From an uncultured Pseudomonadales bacterium (GTDB taxonomy: Bacteria > Pseudomonadota > Gammaproteobacteria > Pseudomonadales > Balneatricaceae): 64,000 nt of DNA. The stretch covers positions 186,001 through 250,000 of the forward strand of contig CALSNA010000005.1 of NCBI GenBank assembly GCA_943787595.1. Direction: 5' to 3'. Both the position numbers and the translations under genes were made by a program. Below are positions 9,402 through 21,397 of this stretch, piece after piece. Position 1 is the stretch's first letter. Every line of letters begins with the position of its first letter. Under the pieces are notes generated by a model, which was given only the letters and a program-made list of their open reading frames with translations, ran no database searches and was not told the DNA's origin.

Positions 9402-9870
9402 TTTATTAAATTAACACACGCATACTTTTAAGATATGGTTTCCAGAATTTCATTAATAAATGCAAATATTCACTTGGAATAATATTAAGATGCATGAAAT
9501 ATCTCGTGGCTTATTGTTAATTGCTTGTGATATGTTATGAACGGAGTGTTACAACTGAACAACACAACTCATGAACCATGTTATTAATTTTAGAAGATAT
9601 ATTAGATAAATTTGTTTATTTAGTATAGCTTTAGCCGTCAATTTTTAGCACAGGTAATGGTTTCGTATAGCTCGTTTTATGAAATTACATCAGTATGGAA
9701 TAAAATCGTGTCGTATAGTTTTTTAATTTGTTGTTTTTTCATACATTTAACCGGTTGATATTAACTGATAAATAAAATAAATATTAGTAGTCGTTGATAT
9801 TGAAACTGAAACAACAGATAATTTATATTATATTCCATTGCAGCCAAATAAAATAAGCAGGGCATTCTTA
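9402..9870. other. Divergent intergenic region between the dehydrogenase and hydratase genes
   Basis: About 470 AT-rich bases separate two divergently transcribed lipid-metabolism genes. I see no credible gene, RNA or repeat. Promoters for both neighbours should be here. Confidence 0.4.
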
Positions 9871-10335
9871 ATGAGCATACAACGCGGTTATTATATTGAT
9901 GAAATGACCGTGGGCATGTCTGCTTCTTTCAGTAAAACCATTACCACAGCAGATGTCCATGATTTTGCCAAGTTAACTGGTGATAATAACCCCATCCATA
10001 TTGACGAGGCTTATGCGGCTACTACTCCTTTTAAGGGCAGAATAGTACATGGCATGTTAAGTGCTAGCCTAATATCAGCAGTAATAGGTACTCAGTTACC
10101 CGGCCCAGGTTGTATTTATCGGGATCAAACCATTAAATTTAAGGCCCCGGTATTTTTAGGTGAGACGCTAGTGGCTAAGGTTACAGTGGAAGATATCAAC
10201 TTGCGTCAAAATCGTGTTCGTTTAAAGAGCGAGTGCACCACAGGCGATAAATTAGTGGCCACTGGCTATGCCAATGTACTGGTTAATCGCCAAAAATCCC
10301 AACACTGCTCAACCGATACTCATAAACTAGATTAG
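9871..10335 (+). CDS. MaoC-like (R)-specific enoyl-CoA hydratase (PhaJ type)
   Basis: A single hot-dog-fold hydratase adds water to trans-2-enoyl-CoA to give (R)-3-hydroxyacyl-CoA. The hydratase-2 motif is clear: FAKLTGDNNPIHIDEAYAA at about residues 33-51, with the catalytic Asp and His in GDNNPIH, followed by VHGML. An upstream in-frame TTG at 9838 exists, but the ATG at 9871 (MSIQRGYYIDEMTV) gives a normal 154-residue protein and is preferred. Its stop overlaps the end of the convergent KfrA-like gene by four bases. In such proteins the product feeds beta-oxidation or polyhydroxyalkanoate synthesis; no PHA synthase is in view. Confidence 0.88.
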   Translation: MSIQRGYYIDEMTVGMSASFSKTITTADVHDFAKLTGDNNPIHIDEAYAATTPFKGRIVHGMLSASLISAVIGTQLPGPGCIYRDQTIKFKAPVFLGETLVAKVTVEDINLRQNRVRLKSECTTGDKLVATGYANVLVNRQKSQHCSTDTHKLD

Positions 10336-11492
10336 AGCCTTGCTGTTAGACGCCTAACTTCCTCTTCGCGAGCAATCAGTTTGCGTTGTAGGTCATTGAT
10401 ACGAACACTCATTTTATTTGCATCCTCATCACGACCTTTAAGTATTAGCCGCATATCCGTTTCACGACGGGCAATTTCAGATTTATCCAGAATAGCCCGC
10501 TTTTTAAGCTCCTTGATTTCTAGTTCACATCGCTCAACTTCGTCTTTAAGTCGTTTGAGTTTGTTAGTGGTCGACAGCACTTTAGATTTAGAGTTTGAAA
10601 CATTACGTGACTGGCTGGCTAGTTCATTACGGTAATTCTTTAGTTCATTGTCCAGGCTGCGGAGCTGCGCACGCTGGGTATCCTGAACTACTTCATTGCG
10701 GGCAATTTCACTCTGAAGTTCCTGTAACTGTCGTTTTAGAGCCGACTCTTTTGTACCCCAGGAACTCCGTAGCTTTTCCAGTTGATTCTGATAGTATGAT
10801 AACTGTGATTTTATTTTTGCAGATGCTTCCTGATGACGGGCAATTTCTTCCTTCATTCGTTCATCAAGTTGTCTTTTTGTTTCTTCGCTGGTTTTAATGG
10901 CACGTTCTGTCTCTGCTTTACGTCCCATAGCAAGGCTTTCATAGTTGCTGCTCATTTTTTCTGCTTCCTGCAGGTTAACCTTCAGCATAGCCCGCTCTGC
11001 TGTAAGATTTTTAATCTCATTTTCCTGTTCCATTAGCTTACTGCGCAAACGCTCTGTTGAAGCATCCAATGCTTCTACTTGGCTACGCAATAAATAGATT
11101 TCATCCTCATTGGCAATATTTTTATTGGTGTCGTTGTCTTGTTGCTGAGATGATTGATCAGAGTTAAGCTCTAATACCAGACGAGCTTCTTTAAGAGCAT
11201 GATCCCATAGTTGTTGCATCGACTGGTTTACTGCATCAGGTAACTCAAGACTATGGCTCTGTTTGTTCGCGATACTAAAAGCCACTTTAGCTTCTAAGCT
11301 CAGCCACCAGCACTGCAATTCACGTTGCAAGGAACTACTTGTATCAATTTGTAGTTTACCTGCCACACTGTCAATATTGACATTTTGCCCACTGGATAAA
11401 AGCTGGGAAGCTGCTGCAAAAATAGTTTGCTGTGATGGAATTTCATGCATGGGTATGCGTCTCATCAGATAAATTGAAGTCGGGGACAGCAA
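10332..11492 (-). CDS. KfrA-like DNA-binding protein with long coiled coil
   Basis: The N-terminal 110 residues (TIFAAASQLLSSGQNVNIDSV and CWWLSLEAKVAFSI) resemble the KfrA_N domain, a helical DNA-binding module first described in plasmid KfrA. The rest, about residues 125-386, is almost continuous heptad-rich coiled coil with alternating Lys/Arg and Glu. That structure suits a filamentous or nucleoid-associated role. Methionines at residues 10 and 15 are possible alternative starts. The gene is convergent with the MaoC gene and overlaps it by four bases. The ORF is not part of an obvious operon. Plasmid-partition ancestry is possible but nothing else here is plasmid-like. Confidence 0.75.
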   Translation of the reverse strand: MLSPTSIYLMRRIPMHEIPSQQTIFAAASQLLSSGQNVNIDSVAGKLQIDTSSSLQRELQCWWLSLEAKVAFSIANKQSHSLELPDAVNQSMQQLWDHALKEARLVLELNSDQSSQQQDNDTNKNIANEDEIYLLRSQVEALDASTERLRSKLMEQENEIKNLTAERAMLKVNLQEAEKMSSNYESLAMGRKAETERAIKTSEETKRQLDERMKEEIARHQEASAKIKSQLSYYQNQLEKLRSSWGTKESALKRQLQELQSEIARNEVVQDTQRAQLRSLDNELKNYRNELASQSRNVSNSKSKVLSTTNKLKRLKDEVERCELEIKELKKRAILDKSEIARRETDMRLILKGRDEDANKMSVRINDLQRKLIAREEEVRRLTARL

Positions 11493-11575
11493 TATATTTC
11501 ATTAATAGCCTGCCCAATATGCTAGATTTTAAATTGGTTCCTATTTGCAGTAGAGTAAGGGCATTTACATATTAA

Positions 11576-13192
11576 TCACGGTACCTGTTGACGTAGTACA
11601 TACTTTTGGATTTTACCCGTTGCTGTTTTTGGTAAAGGTCCAAATACCACATGTTTGGGTGCCTTAAAACGAGCCATATTAGCACGACAGTAATCAATTA
11701 TATCAGCTTCAGAGATTGCTTTTCCTGGTTTAAGGGTGATAAATGCGCAAGGTGTTTCACCCCATTTCTCGTCTGGTCTAGCCACCACTGCAGCTTCAAG
11801 TATATCGGGATGTTTATATAAAGTAGCTTCTATTTCAATAGAAGATATATTTTCACCTCCAGAGATAATGATATCCTTGGCCCTGTCCTTTATTTCCATG
11901 TAACCGTCTTCATACCAAACAGCCAAATCACCAGAATGAAACCAGCCGCCTGCAAAAGCTGCCCGAGTTGCTTCGTTAGCATTTAGGTATCCCTTCATTA
12001 CCATGTTGCCACGCATGCATATTTCACCGATAGTCTTGCCGTCTTTGGGCACTTGTTCCATAGTATCAATATCTAACACTGCATGATCTTCCTGCACAGG
12101 AGCCCGCACACCCTGACGAGACTTAATCTGTGCCTGCTGCTCGGTGTCGAGTTGATCCCATTCATGCTGCCACTCATTAACTACACAAGCTCCGTAGGTT
12201 TCTGTCAAGCCATACACATGGGTGATCTTAAAGCCCATATTTTCTACTGAACGAATCACTGCTGCCGGTGGTGCAGCACCGGCAGTCATAACCTTAACTT
12301 CATGATCAAACGGGTTCTTGTTTGTCAAGGGAGTATTAGAAAGTATATTCAATACAATAGGAGCACCACCGAAGTGGGTTACCTTTTCTTGACCAATTAG
12401 CGCGTACATATGTTCAACATTAATATGCCGCAAAAATACACTGGTGCCGGCCATGAGAGCCATAGTCCATGGAAAGCACCAGCCATTGCAGTGAAACATG
12501 GGTACTATAGTCATAAATACTGGATATTTCTGCATATCCCAACACAATGCCATATTTATAGCGGCTAAATAAGCACCACGATGGTGATATACTACCCCCT
12601 TGGGATTTCCAGTAGTGCCTGAAGTATAGTTCAGACTTATAGCCTGCCATTCATCAGTTGGCATACACCAATTGTAATCCGTATGTCCCTGACTCAGGAA
12701 AGCTTCATATTCAAACTGACCAATTAGCTCACCATCGTCAAAAGTTGGATCATCAATATCAATCACCAAAGGCGATATTTCTGTTTGTGCAAGGGCATTC
12801 TTTACAGTAGCTGAAAACTCGCGGTCTACAATTATTACACGGCTATTGGCATGGGTGATAATAAATGCAATGGTGGCAGCATCTAATCGAGTATTAATCG
12901 TGTTCAGCACTGCGCCAGCCATGGGAATACTATAATGAGATTCGAATAGTTCTGGGCCATTGTGAGAGATGATTGATACGGTGTCACCCGTGCCAATACC
13001 TGCCTGATTTAAGACATTTGCCATTTGTACACAACGCTGATAAGTTTGTAACCAGGTGCGGCGAACAGAACCATAAACTTGAGCCGTAACCTGTGGATAA
13101 ATATCAGCTGCCCGTTTTAGCATAGACAGCGGTGTTAGTATTTCATAGTTAGCCGCATTTTTATCAAGATTAGTGTTGTATGGATTAGGCAT
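11576..13192 (-). CDS. Acyl-CoA synthetase (AMP-forming), DmdB / medium-chain ligase type
   Basis: The enzyme activates a carboxylic acid to its CoA thioester via an acyl-adenylate. All core motifs are present: LNYTSGTTGNPKGVVYHHRG (phosphate loop), HVYGLTETYG, GWFHSGDLAVWYEDGYMEI, SGGENISSIEIE and the C-terminal KTATGKIQKYVLR with the catalytic lysine. The 538 residues match the group that contains 3-methylmercaptopropionyl-CoA ligase and medium-chain fatty acid ligases. With the dehydrogenase (7587-9401) and MaoC hydratase it would supply the first three steps of acid degradation, although the three genes are not one operon. The substrate is not determinable from motifs. Confidence 0.92.
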   Translation of the reverse strand: MPNPYNTNLDKNAANYEILTPLSMLKRAADIYPQVTAQVYGSVRRTWLQTYQRCVQMANVLNQAGIGTGDTVSIISHNGPELFESHYSIPMAGAVLNTINTRLDAATIAFIITHANSRVIIVDREFSATVKNALAQTEISPLVIDIDDPTFDDGELIGQFEYEAFLSQGHTDYNWCMPTDEWQAISLNYTSGTTGNPKGVVYHHRGAYLAAINMALCWDMQKYPVFMTIVPMFHCNGWCFPWTMALMAGTSVFLRHINVEHMYALIGQEKVTHFGGAPIVLNILSNTPLTNKNPFDHEVKVMTAGAAPPAAVIRSVENMGFKITHVYGLTETYGACVVNEWQHEWDQLDTEQQAQIKSRQGVRAPVQEDHAVLDIDTMEQVPKDGKTIGEICMRGNMVMKGYLNANEATRAAFAGGWFHSGDLAVWYEDGYMEIKDRAKDIIISGGENISSIEIEATLYKHPDILEAAVVARPDEKWGETPCAFITLKPGKAISEADIIDYCRANMARFKAPKHVVFGPLPKTATGKIQKYVLRQQVP

Positions 13193-13403
13193 TTGAAGAG
13201 ACCTTCAGTTAAGTTATGGTTGTTTCTTCTAAGTATTATAATGAACTAGTGTCATAAGCCTAGTCATTCGCTCAGGATCTTTGCCAACGACCAGGCAATT
13301 GTTGTAAAGTCTAATCTGTCAACGGGCAGTGCATTATTGTGGTCATGCCTGTCGTTACACAACATGGTGAAACTGTTGCTGGCTTTAGGACTACATCGTT
13401 TAC

Positions 13404-14399
13404 TCAGGGTGATACTGATCCATGAAGCATTTCATCAGTATTGGTAAGATCAATAGTATTTGATTCAAAACGCCTCACCATACTCAGCAATTGATCATCC
13501 ATTGGTGCCCTGATTTTTATATTCTGTCCACTTGATGGATCTTCTAGGCGTAACATGCTAGCATGTAAAAACAATCGCTGTAAACCAGCCTGACGCAGGC
13601 TTTGGTTAACCTGCTCATTACCGTATTTAGCATCACCGGCAATGACATGGCCTGCATATTGGCAATGAACTCTAATCTGGTGTGTCCGGCCAGTTATTGG
13701 CCGTGCTTCCAGCAGGCTAAAATCTCCTGTTGATCCAGTCAATTTACTCAGCAGTCGATATCGTGTCAGACTCCACTTGCCAGCTTCAGCCACTTGTACC
13801 ATACGCTCACCTGACTTTAATACATGATTATGTAAAGGAGCATTAACTTGCAAACATTTAGAAGGCCAGTTACCAACAACTAAAGTCTGGTATCTCTTAT
13901 CAATATTGCCACCGCACAACATCTTGTGTAATTGACGTAAAGTCGAACGTTGCTTAGCTATCATCACACAGCCTGAAGTATCACGATCCAGACGGTGTAC
14001 TAATTCCAGAAACTGCCCATTTGGATAAATCTGCCGTAGACTTTCGATCAGACCCAGCTTAATACCACTACCACCGTGTACTGCTAAACCGGATGGTTTG
14101 TTGATAATCAAAAGACCACGACTATCATATAACACTGCTGCCTGCAGTAACTGTTGTAATTTTTTACTTACTAATGGAACTTCAGGTGATTTTGGTAAGC
14201 GGACTGGGGGTATTCTGACTTGATCATGAACCTGCAATTTATATTCCGGTTTTTTGCGGCCTTTATTAACTCGAACTCCTCCCGTACGCACAATTCGATA
14301 GATAAAACTACGGGGAACACCATTTAGCTGGTTAAATAAAAAATTATCCAGCCTTTGTTCCTGATGATTTTCAGTAATTGTAATTAATTTTACTTTCAT
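13404..14399 (-). CDS. rluC: 23S rRNA pseudouridine synthase RluC
   Basis: RluC makes pseudouridines at 955, 2504 and 2580 of 23S rRNA in E. coli. The 331-residue protein has an N-terminal S4 RNA-binding domain (RLDNFLFNQLNGVPRSFIYR, about residues 16-60) and the RluA-type catalytic core with HRLDRDTSGCVMIAK, in which the Asp is the nucleophile, and GRTHQIRVHC. The divergent placement next to rne is the standard gammaproteobacterial order and favours RluC over RluD or RluA. The C-terminus is about ten residues longer than in E. coli. Confidence 0.95.
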   Translation of the reverse strand: MKVKLITITENHQEQRLDNFLFNQLNGVPRSFIYRIVRTGGVRVNKGRKKPEYKLQVHDQVRIPPVRLPKSPEVPLVSKKLQQLLQAAVLYDSRGLLIINKPSGLAVHGGSGIKLGLIESLRQIYPNGQFLELVHRLDRDTSGCVMIAKQRSTLRQLHKMLCGGNIDKRYQTLVVGNWPSKCLQVNAPLHNHVLKSGERMVQVAEAGKWSLTRYRLLSKLTGSTGDFSLLEARPITGRTHQIRVHCQYAGHVIAGDAKYGNEQVNQSLRQAGLQRLFLHASMLRLEDPSSGQNIKIRAPMDDQLLSMVRRFESNTIDLTNTDEMLHGSVSP

Positions 14400-15329
14400 A
14401 GGCAGTTCAGAGACAGCTTCTATTATATCTGATTAAATGTGTTTAAATTGCTAAACGTATTTAACGATGGTATCATAAGATATGCTGAATCTGGTACTGG
14501 AGACAGGTTATTACATGATATTAGCATAAAATTAATGTTATGTATCAACACCCACTATAGAAATTTGTTCAAAGATGAGCGCACCAGACATTTCTGAAAA
14601 TTAACTAGAATACCTCAAACCAGTAGCAGAGTAGTCATAATACTAATAACATTATATGTCTATTCGAAGTGCACTATAACCTGCCCTTCAATGATCTGCT
14701 TTGATCAGCACGATTTCAGATTGGCGCCTAGCTAGTTGCGACAATCCAAGAGCCACAATAGTAAGACAAATGTTGTGGCCTTTATTAAATGGCCGTAACC
14801 AGATTTTTCTGAGTTATATAAATAAAACCACCTGTTTACTCGGTTAGGCCAAATCGATTCATATATGTGTAAAAATAAAGATTAATTTTATCTGTGGACT
14901 AGATCCGTAAAGTAGAAAAACCTTAAACACTGTGATGAGCAGTACTGAGATGAGACAAATATCTATAAAAGCCTATATTTAGGCCTAGTAAATAAGGATT
15001 GAGCAAGTGGTTAATACCACCTCAGTCAAGCTCAATAAGGTTACAGTGGGTCTCCCAGGCCGAATATGTTATTCCGCCTAATGTTGATATAAACGCCGTA
15101 ATCTAACATTTTACGGTTATGACTAAAAATAGCAGGTTTGTTTGAAATAATACGGGTTTTTTGTATCAATAGTAGAGCAACTGATCATCTTAATAGAGAC
15201 AACTACAATTGGTTTTCTGTATTAACTACAGAAAACAACACAGCACCAAATAGTTTATATCGTTTTATATTGCACACATAAAGATATTGATTCCTGCCGA
15301 GTAACCAGGTTTTCAAAGATTTGAAAACC
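14400..15329. other. Long divergent region between rluC and rne, including the presumed rne leader
   Basis: The 930 bases hold no credible gene. In E. coli, rne has a leader of about 360 nucleotides whose stem-loops bind RNase E and let it degrade its own mRNA. The length here leaves room for such a leader. One visible stem is CCGTAA ... TTACGG at about 15093-15115. The rest is AT-rich with scattered stops in all frames. Confidence 0.4.
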
Positions 15330-17942
15330 ATGAAAAGAATGTTGATTAATGCAACCCACTCCGAAGAGTTGCGAGTAGCTCTGGTTGATGGGCAAAAATT
15401 ATATGATCTGCATATCGAGTCCAGTAACCGAGAACAAAAAAAAGCCAACATCTATCGGGGCCGCATCACCCGAGTAGAACCCAGTCTTGAAGCGGCATTC
15501 GTTGATTATGGCTCAGAACGCCACGGCTTCCTTCCCCTGAAAGAAATTTCTCGCTCATACTTAACAAGTAAATCGCAAAAACAAGGGCGTAACAGTATCC
15601 ATGATCTGGTTAATGAAGGTCAGGAAATTACCGTACAGATAGATAAGGAAGAGCGTGGTAACAAGGGTGCAGCGCTAACTACCTTTATCAGTCTGGCTGG
15701 ACGTTATCTGGTATTAATGCCAAACAACCCAAGAGCAGGTGGTATTTCCCGTCGTATTGAGGGCGAAGAGCGCAGCCAGCTTCGTGAAGCCATGAGCCAA
15801 CTCAAGCTGCCTGCTGATGCTGGTGTTATTATTCGTACTGCTGGTATTGGTCGTAATAGTGAAGAATTACAATGTGATCTAGATTACCTGCAGCAACTAT
15901 GGGAGTCTATCACCAAAGCAACGGAAAACCGCAAGGCACCTTTTCTTATCTATCAAGAAAGTAATGTTATTATTCGCGCCATGCGGGATTATCTACGACA
16001 GGATATCAGTGAAGTATTGATTGACCAGAACGATGTTTATCAGGATGCTCTCAACTTTGCTGAGCAAATCATGCCAAACTATATCAATAAGGTTAAACTA
16101 TATCATCACGATACCCCCCTGTTTAACCGATTCCAGATTGAATCTCAAATTGAGACTGCATTTCAGCGTGAAGTACGATTACCATCTGGTGGATCTATTG
16201 TTATAGATCCTACTGAAGCTCTGGTATCAATTGATATTAATTCCTCTCGGGCTACCAAGGGTAGTGACATTGAGGAAACCGCCTGCAACACCAACCTTGA
16301 AGCAGCAGAAGAAATAGCGCGACAGTTACGCTTGCGGGATATGGGAGGCTTAGTTGTAATTGACTTCATTGATATGGCTGCAATGCGTAACCAAAAAGCA
16401 GTAGAAAATAAATTGCGGGATAGCCTGAAATTAGATCGGGCACGTATTCAAACTGGACGCATTTCCCGTTTTGGATTGATGGAAATGTCCCGTCAGCGCC
16501 TGCGCTCTTCATTGGGTGAGACTTCAGGTATTATCTGCCCACGTTGCAATGGCCAAGGCAGTATTCGTGATGTGGCCTCATTATCACTGTCTATTATGCG
16601 TTTGATTCAGGAAGAAGCAAATAAGGAGCGATCAGCTGAAATTCGGGCTATTTTACCAATTAATATGGCCACTTATCTGCTGAATGAAAAACGCGAACAA
16701 ATCCTGGCTATAGAACAAGCTAACCATTTGCGAGTGGTCATTGTGCCTAATCCAAGCATGGAGACTCCACACTATGAAGTTAATCGCTTACGCGATGATC
16801 ATGAGTTGGCATTAAGTAACGAAACCAGTTATGAAATAGAATTAGAAAAAAGCACACCTCATATCGAAGATATTAATACCCAGTCAAGCCAACCGGCAGA
16901 ACAAGCTTTGGTGCAAAGATCACAGCATAAACAACCTGCGCCACATTTAAACAGCACCTTAAAAGTGAATGAGAAAAGCTTTGTCAGACGGGTTTTTTCT
17001 ATGGTTGGTTGCTTCTTTAGTGGCTTTAAGAAAACTACCGAAAAAACCACCAATGTTGAGCCATCCCCAACAGATATAAGCAGTAACCACAGCCGTCGCA
17101 ATGAACAAAAACGCAGTGAAGAGCGGCGTCGTAATCGTGGTGGTAAAAAACGTATTAATGAGCAAAAACAATTAGATAATAAATTACAACCCAATGCTAA
17201 TAAAGCCCAATCCGATGCAGATGCCAGTAAACCCAAAGAAACACAAGGAAAGCAAAAACGTCGGCAGGACAATCATGGCAAATCAAGCAACCAGACTCAT
17301 GGACAAAATAATACGGCCGAAAAACAGGCCAAAGATGTAACTGAGGCTGGAACATCAGCAAATCACAAGAATGGCTCAGATGCCCATGAAACCCGCACTC
17401 GAGAGCAGAAACGACGTCGCAGCCGCTCTGGCAAGCGCAGCGTGGATAAAGCTAGCCGAATAACGTCTACTGCCGATACAGATGCCGTAGTTAATGTCAC
17501 CGAAACTAATGGCAGCACTCAAAGTAACCGAGGGAAGTCTGGTAATGGAAAACACAACAAAGGTGATCATGCAACCAATACAACTACATTGAATCAAGTC
17601 ACGGATAGTGCCATTGAATTTAATCTGAGCAGTGATACCCCAAAAACTGAATTAGCCACTAAAACAAACTGTGTTGATAAAGTTGATGCTCATATCAATA
17701 TGCCAGATTTAACGCTTACTGTACCTGATCCAGGTGATGCAAACACAGCTGTTGCAACACCAAAGGCTCAAAGCAAAAAGCCAGTTCCTGAAGATAAAAA
17801 AATAGCCCCGAACAAAGCTGAAAAAACCCGTAAACGTGCTTATAACGATCCACGGGAAGTCAAGCGCCGTCAGAAATTAACAGATACGGAAGTCATAATA
17901 TCAAAGGAACAAACAAGTTCAGAGACTGTTGCAAACAATTAA
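15330..17942 (+). CDS. rne: Ribonuclease E
   Basis: This essential endoribonuclease processes rRNA and tRNA precursors and starts mRNA decay. The ATG at 15330 ([21 protein letters not shown]) is used instead of an in-frame TTG nine bases upstream, because it aligns with the E. coli start. The product is 870 residues. The S1 RNA-binding domain lies at about 38-120, the DNase I-like catalytic domain contains [11 protein letters not shown], and the zinc-link cysteines are at about 403 and 406 (CPRC). A likely amphipathic membrane anchor sits at about 550-568 ([19 protein letters not shown]). The tail from 580 on is disordered, rich in Arg, Lys, Asn and Gln, as expected for the RNA-binding and degradosome scaffold region. 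Confidence 0.98.
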   Translation: MKRMLINATHSEELRVALVDGQKLYDLHIESSNREQKKANIYRGRITRVEPSLEAAFVDYGSERHGFLPLKEISRSYLTSKSQKQGRNSIHDLVNEGQEITVQIDKEERGNKGAALTTFISLAGRYLVLMPNNPRAGGISRRIEGEERSQLREAMSQLKLPADAGVIIRTAGIGRNSEELQCDLDYLQQLWESITKATENRKAPFLIYQESNVIIRAMRDYLRQDISEVLIDQNDVYQDALNFAEQIMPNYINKVKLYHHDTPLFNRFQIESQIETAFQREVRLPSGGSIVIDPTEALVSIDINSSRATKGSDIEETACNTNLEAAEEIARQLRLRDMGGLVVIDFIDMAAMRNQKAVENKLRDSLKLDRARIQTGRISRFGLMEMSRQRLRSSLGETSGIICPRCNGQGSIRDVASLSLSIMRLIQEEANKERSAEIRAILPINMATYLLNEKREQILAIEQANHLRVVIVPNPSMETPHYEVNRLRDDHELALSNETSYEIELEKSTPHIEDINTQSSQPAEQALVQRSQHKQPAPHLNSTLKVNEKSFVRRVFSMVGCFFSGFKKTTEKTTNVEPSPTDISSNHSRRNEQKRSEERRRNRGGKKRINEQKQLDNKLQPNANKAQSDADASKPKETQGKQKRRQDNHGKSSNQTHGQNNTAEKQAKDVTEAGTSANHKNGSDAHETRTREQKRRRSRSGKRSVDKASRITSTADTDAVVNVTETNGSTQSNRGKSGNGKHNKGDHATNTTTLNQVTDSAIEFNLSSDTPKTELATKTNCVDKVDAHINMPDLTLTVPDPGDANTAVATPKAQSKKPVPEDKKIAPNKAEKTRKRAYNDPREVKRRQKLTDTEVIISKEQTSSETVANN

Positions 17943-18012
17943 TGGAAATAAGTAAGACGAATAAGCTAAGTTTAAGTTAGTCATTCATGGGGGTATTATG
18001 GTCCTAGTATTA

Positions 18013-18867
18013 TCACACCAGACCAAGAGCTTTAGCATGGTATTGTAAATGTTCATTAATAAAACTAGCAATGTAGTAATAACTATGATCGTAACCTGGT
18101 CGTAGTTGATAATCCAGTGGATAATCTAAGGTTCTGCAGGTTTCCAAAAACAGATTAGGTTGCAATTGCTCTTGTAGAAATGGATCCGCTCCCCCCTGAT
18201 CAATTAACAAGGCTTGCGGTTTGACACCGGCTGCAACATTAGCTTGAACAAGCTGGTTAGCGTCCCAACCTTGCCAAAGTGCTGTGTCTGAACCAAGATA
18301 AGTGCCTAATGCCTGTTTTCCCCATGGGCATTGACTAGGTGATGATATGGGAGCAAAGGCTGATACTGATTGATATTTACTTGGATTTTTTAAAGCACAA
18401 ATTAAAGCACCATGACCGCCCATAGAATGCCCAGATATAGATGTCTGACCAGTTAATGGATGCTGCTGCATCAACAGCATTGGCAATTCCTGAGTAATAT
18501 AATCGTACATCCGATAATATCTAGACCAATCTGGCTGAGTTGCGTTGACATAAAAGCCGGCTCCAGTACCAAGGTCATAGCGTTCATTCTCTCCCTCAAC
18601 GCTACAATCTCTAGGACTGGTGTCGGGCATCACCAAGGCCATCCCCAATTGTGCAGCCATAGCAAATGCACCTGCCTTCTGGCTAAAATTTTCATCGTTA
18701 CACGTTAACCCAGACAGCCAGTAAAGTAGAGGGACATGATGTTTTTCAGACTGTGGTGGCAAGAAAATGGCATAGGTCATGACACAATTGCAACTGCTGG
18801 ATTCATGCTGCTGTCGCAGCAGATGACCACCATGTACCAAGGTATCACTCAAAGTTGTAACGGACAT
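18013..18867 (-). CDS. fghA: S-formylglutathione hydrolase
   Basis: This serine esterase of the esterase D family splits S-formylglutathione into formate and glutathione, the second step of glutathione-dependent formaldehyde detoxification. The nucleophile motif GHSMGGHGAL lies at about residues 147-156, the substrate-side LSGLTCNDENF at about 50-60, and a terminal His in RPGYDHSYYYI. The 284 residues are the usual length. It lies 13 bases behind frmA on the same strand, so the two form an operon. Confidence 0.96.
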   Translation of the reverse strand: MSVTTLSDTLVHGGHLLRQQHESSSCNCVMTYAIFLPPQSEKHHVPLLYWLSGLTCNDENFSQKAGAFAMAAQLGMALVMPDTSPRDCSVEGENERYDLGTGAGFYVNATQPDWSRYYRMYDYITQELPMLLMQQHPLTGQTSISGHSMGGHGALICALKNPSKYQSVSAFAPISSPSQCPWGKQALGTYLGSDTALWQGWDANQLVQANVAAGVKPQALLIDQGGADPFLQEQLQPNLFLETCRTLDYPLDYQLRPGYDHSYYYIASFINEHLQYHAKALGLV

Positions 18868-18880
18868 AGTATCTCCAGCC

Positions 18881-20080
<1,200 letters not shown>

Positions 20081-20104
20081 TCATGATACAAAAATCAAGC
20101 TTAA

Positions 20105-21223
20105 TCAAGTTACATTACAAGCTTGTTGTAGCCAGTTGTATACGGCATTTGCATCACCCCGGAAAATCACCCGCGCCTGTTTTTTGGACAACTGATATTC
20201 ATACAAGGGGTCATAATACCGCTCCAACAAGGCTTTTATCCACACACGATGTCCTATTGGATCACCCAGGCGATGGTGTTCTAAAAGTGCATGATCCAGC
20301 AACCGACTGATCTCGCCATGAGTTCGTGTACCCAGGCGTTTGTGAATTCGACTTAAGTTATCCTGTAATACTCGTCCGAAGGCATACACAGCGTGATGTT
20401 GATATTGTTGTTCATAAAAAGGCAAAGCTTGCTGTATATAATCCCGCCAGATACGATCAACCCGTTCGTGCAAAGGTGATTCTAGCAACACAATTGCAGT
20501 AGATTTGAGCTTATTTTGTAGCCCAGGTGGCAACATACATCGACCAATCAGACGACTTTCATCCTCAATACTCAGAGGTTGCAAGCCATCTTGCCGCAAT
20601 TGCAACAACTTTATCGCCAACTTGTTTTCAAAGTCAACCTGCCCTGGCTGACCGCCCGGTAAACGTCCGAAACTGGAACCCCGATGGTTAGCCAGGGCCT
20701 CCAAATCCAGATAGCGATATAAACGAATTAACAAGTCAGTTTTGCCAACTCCAGTATAACCGCTGATTACAAACATCGGCAACTGCTCTACCAGGCATTC
20801 AATTGTTTTCAATACGTGCTGGCGTAAGGCTTTATAACCTCCTGTGATAAATCTCATGTCATAACCTGACTCCTGTAGCCACTGCTGAATTGTGTGAGAA
20901 CGCAATCCACCACGGAAGCAATAAAAGATGGCATCTTGATGTTGTTGAACAAATGCCACCCAAGCAGCTAACCGGGACTGCTTGATTACACCACATACCA
21001 GTTGATGCCCAAGCACCACTGCAGCAGACTGCCCTTGCTGCTTATAACAATAGCCTACACGTGCCCGTTCATCATCTTGTAGCAGAGGTAAGTTAGTTGC
21101 TCTGGGAAATGAGCCTTTGGCATATTCCAGTGGTGCTCTCACATCAACCATGGGGCTATCGGAAACTAATATCTGATCAAATTCAGATGGCATAATCCAC
21201 ATGGATGATTTAAAGTTTGCCAT
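20105..21223 (-). CDS. selU: tRNA 2-selenouridine synthase (MnmH/SelU)
   Basis: The protein replaces sulfur of 2-thiouridine at the tRNA wobble position by selenium, using selenophosphate and a geranylated intermediate. An N-terminal rhodanese domain (about residues 10-130) carries the catalytic Cys at about 102 (YCFRGGLRSH). A P-loop domain follows with SGYTGVGKTDLL at about 155-166. The 372 residues match the family. It is the last host gene before attL, whose repeat begins 132 bases upstream of its start codon. No selD is in the window. Confidence 0.94.
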   Translation of the reverse strand: MANFKSSMWIMPSEFDQILVSDSPMVDVRAPLEYAKGSFPRATNLPLLQDDERARVGYCYKQQGQSAAVVLGHQLVCGVIKQSRLAAWVAFVQQHQDAIFYCFRGGLRSHTIQQWLQESGYDMRFITGGYKALRQHVLKTIECLVEQLPMFVISGYTGVGKTDLLIRLYRYLDLEALANHRGSSFGRLPGGQPGQVDFENKLAIKLLQLRQDGLQPLSIEDESRLIGRCMLPPGLQNKLKSTAIVLLESPLHERVDRIWRDYIQQALPFYEQQYQHHAVYAFGRVLQDNLSRIHKRLGTRTHGEISRLLDHALLEHHRLGDPIGHRVWIKALLERYYDPLYEYQLSKKQARVIFRGDANAVYNWLQQACNVT

Positions 21224-21355
21224 TGGTTTATATCACTGTCAAAGATACAGTGTAACTTTCTAAAACACACCTGCAAATTATTTTTTTAACTATATAAATC
21301 AATACTTTAAAATCCATTTTATCTAATCGTTTAACCTTTCCGAATATTTCCGAAT

Positions 21356-21375
21356 ATTTTTCCGAATATACAGTA
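21356..21375 (+). other. attL core (prophage left end)
   Basis: The 20-bp sequence ATTTTTCCGAATATACAGTA is repeated exactly at 63271-63290. It lies 22 bases beyond the stop codon of the integrase gene, the usual position of an attachment site. It is preceded by two further TTCCGAATAT units (from about 21336), which look like arm or core-flanking sites for the integrase. It is not in a tRNA gene. Confidence 0.85.
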
Positions 21376-21397
21376 GTTTCGGTTTAGACTATTATCG

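Noticed and set aside
16163..17597. Minus-strand and alternative frames within rne
   Set aside because: Composition follows from the RNase E reading frame; no independent support.
21356..21375. Integration into a tRNA gene
   Set aside because: No cloverleaf or tRNA 3' end surrounds either att copy.
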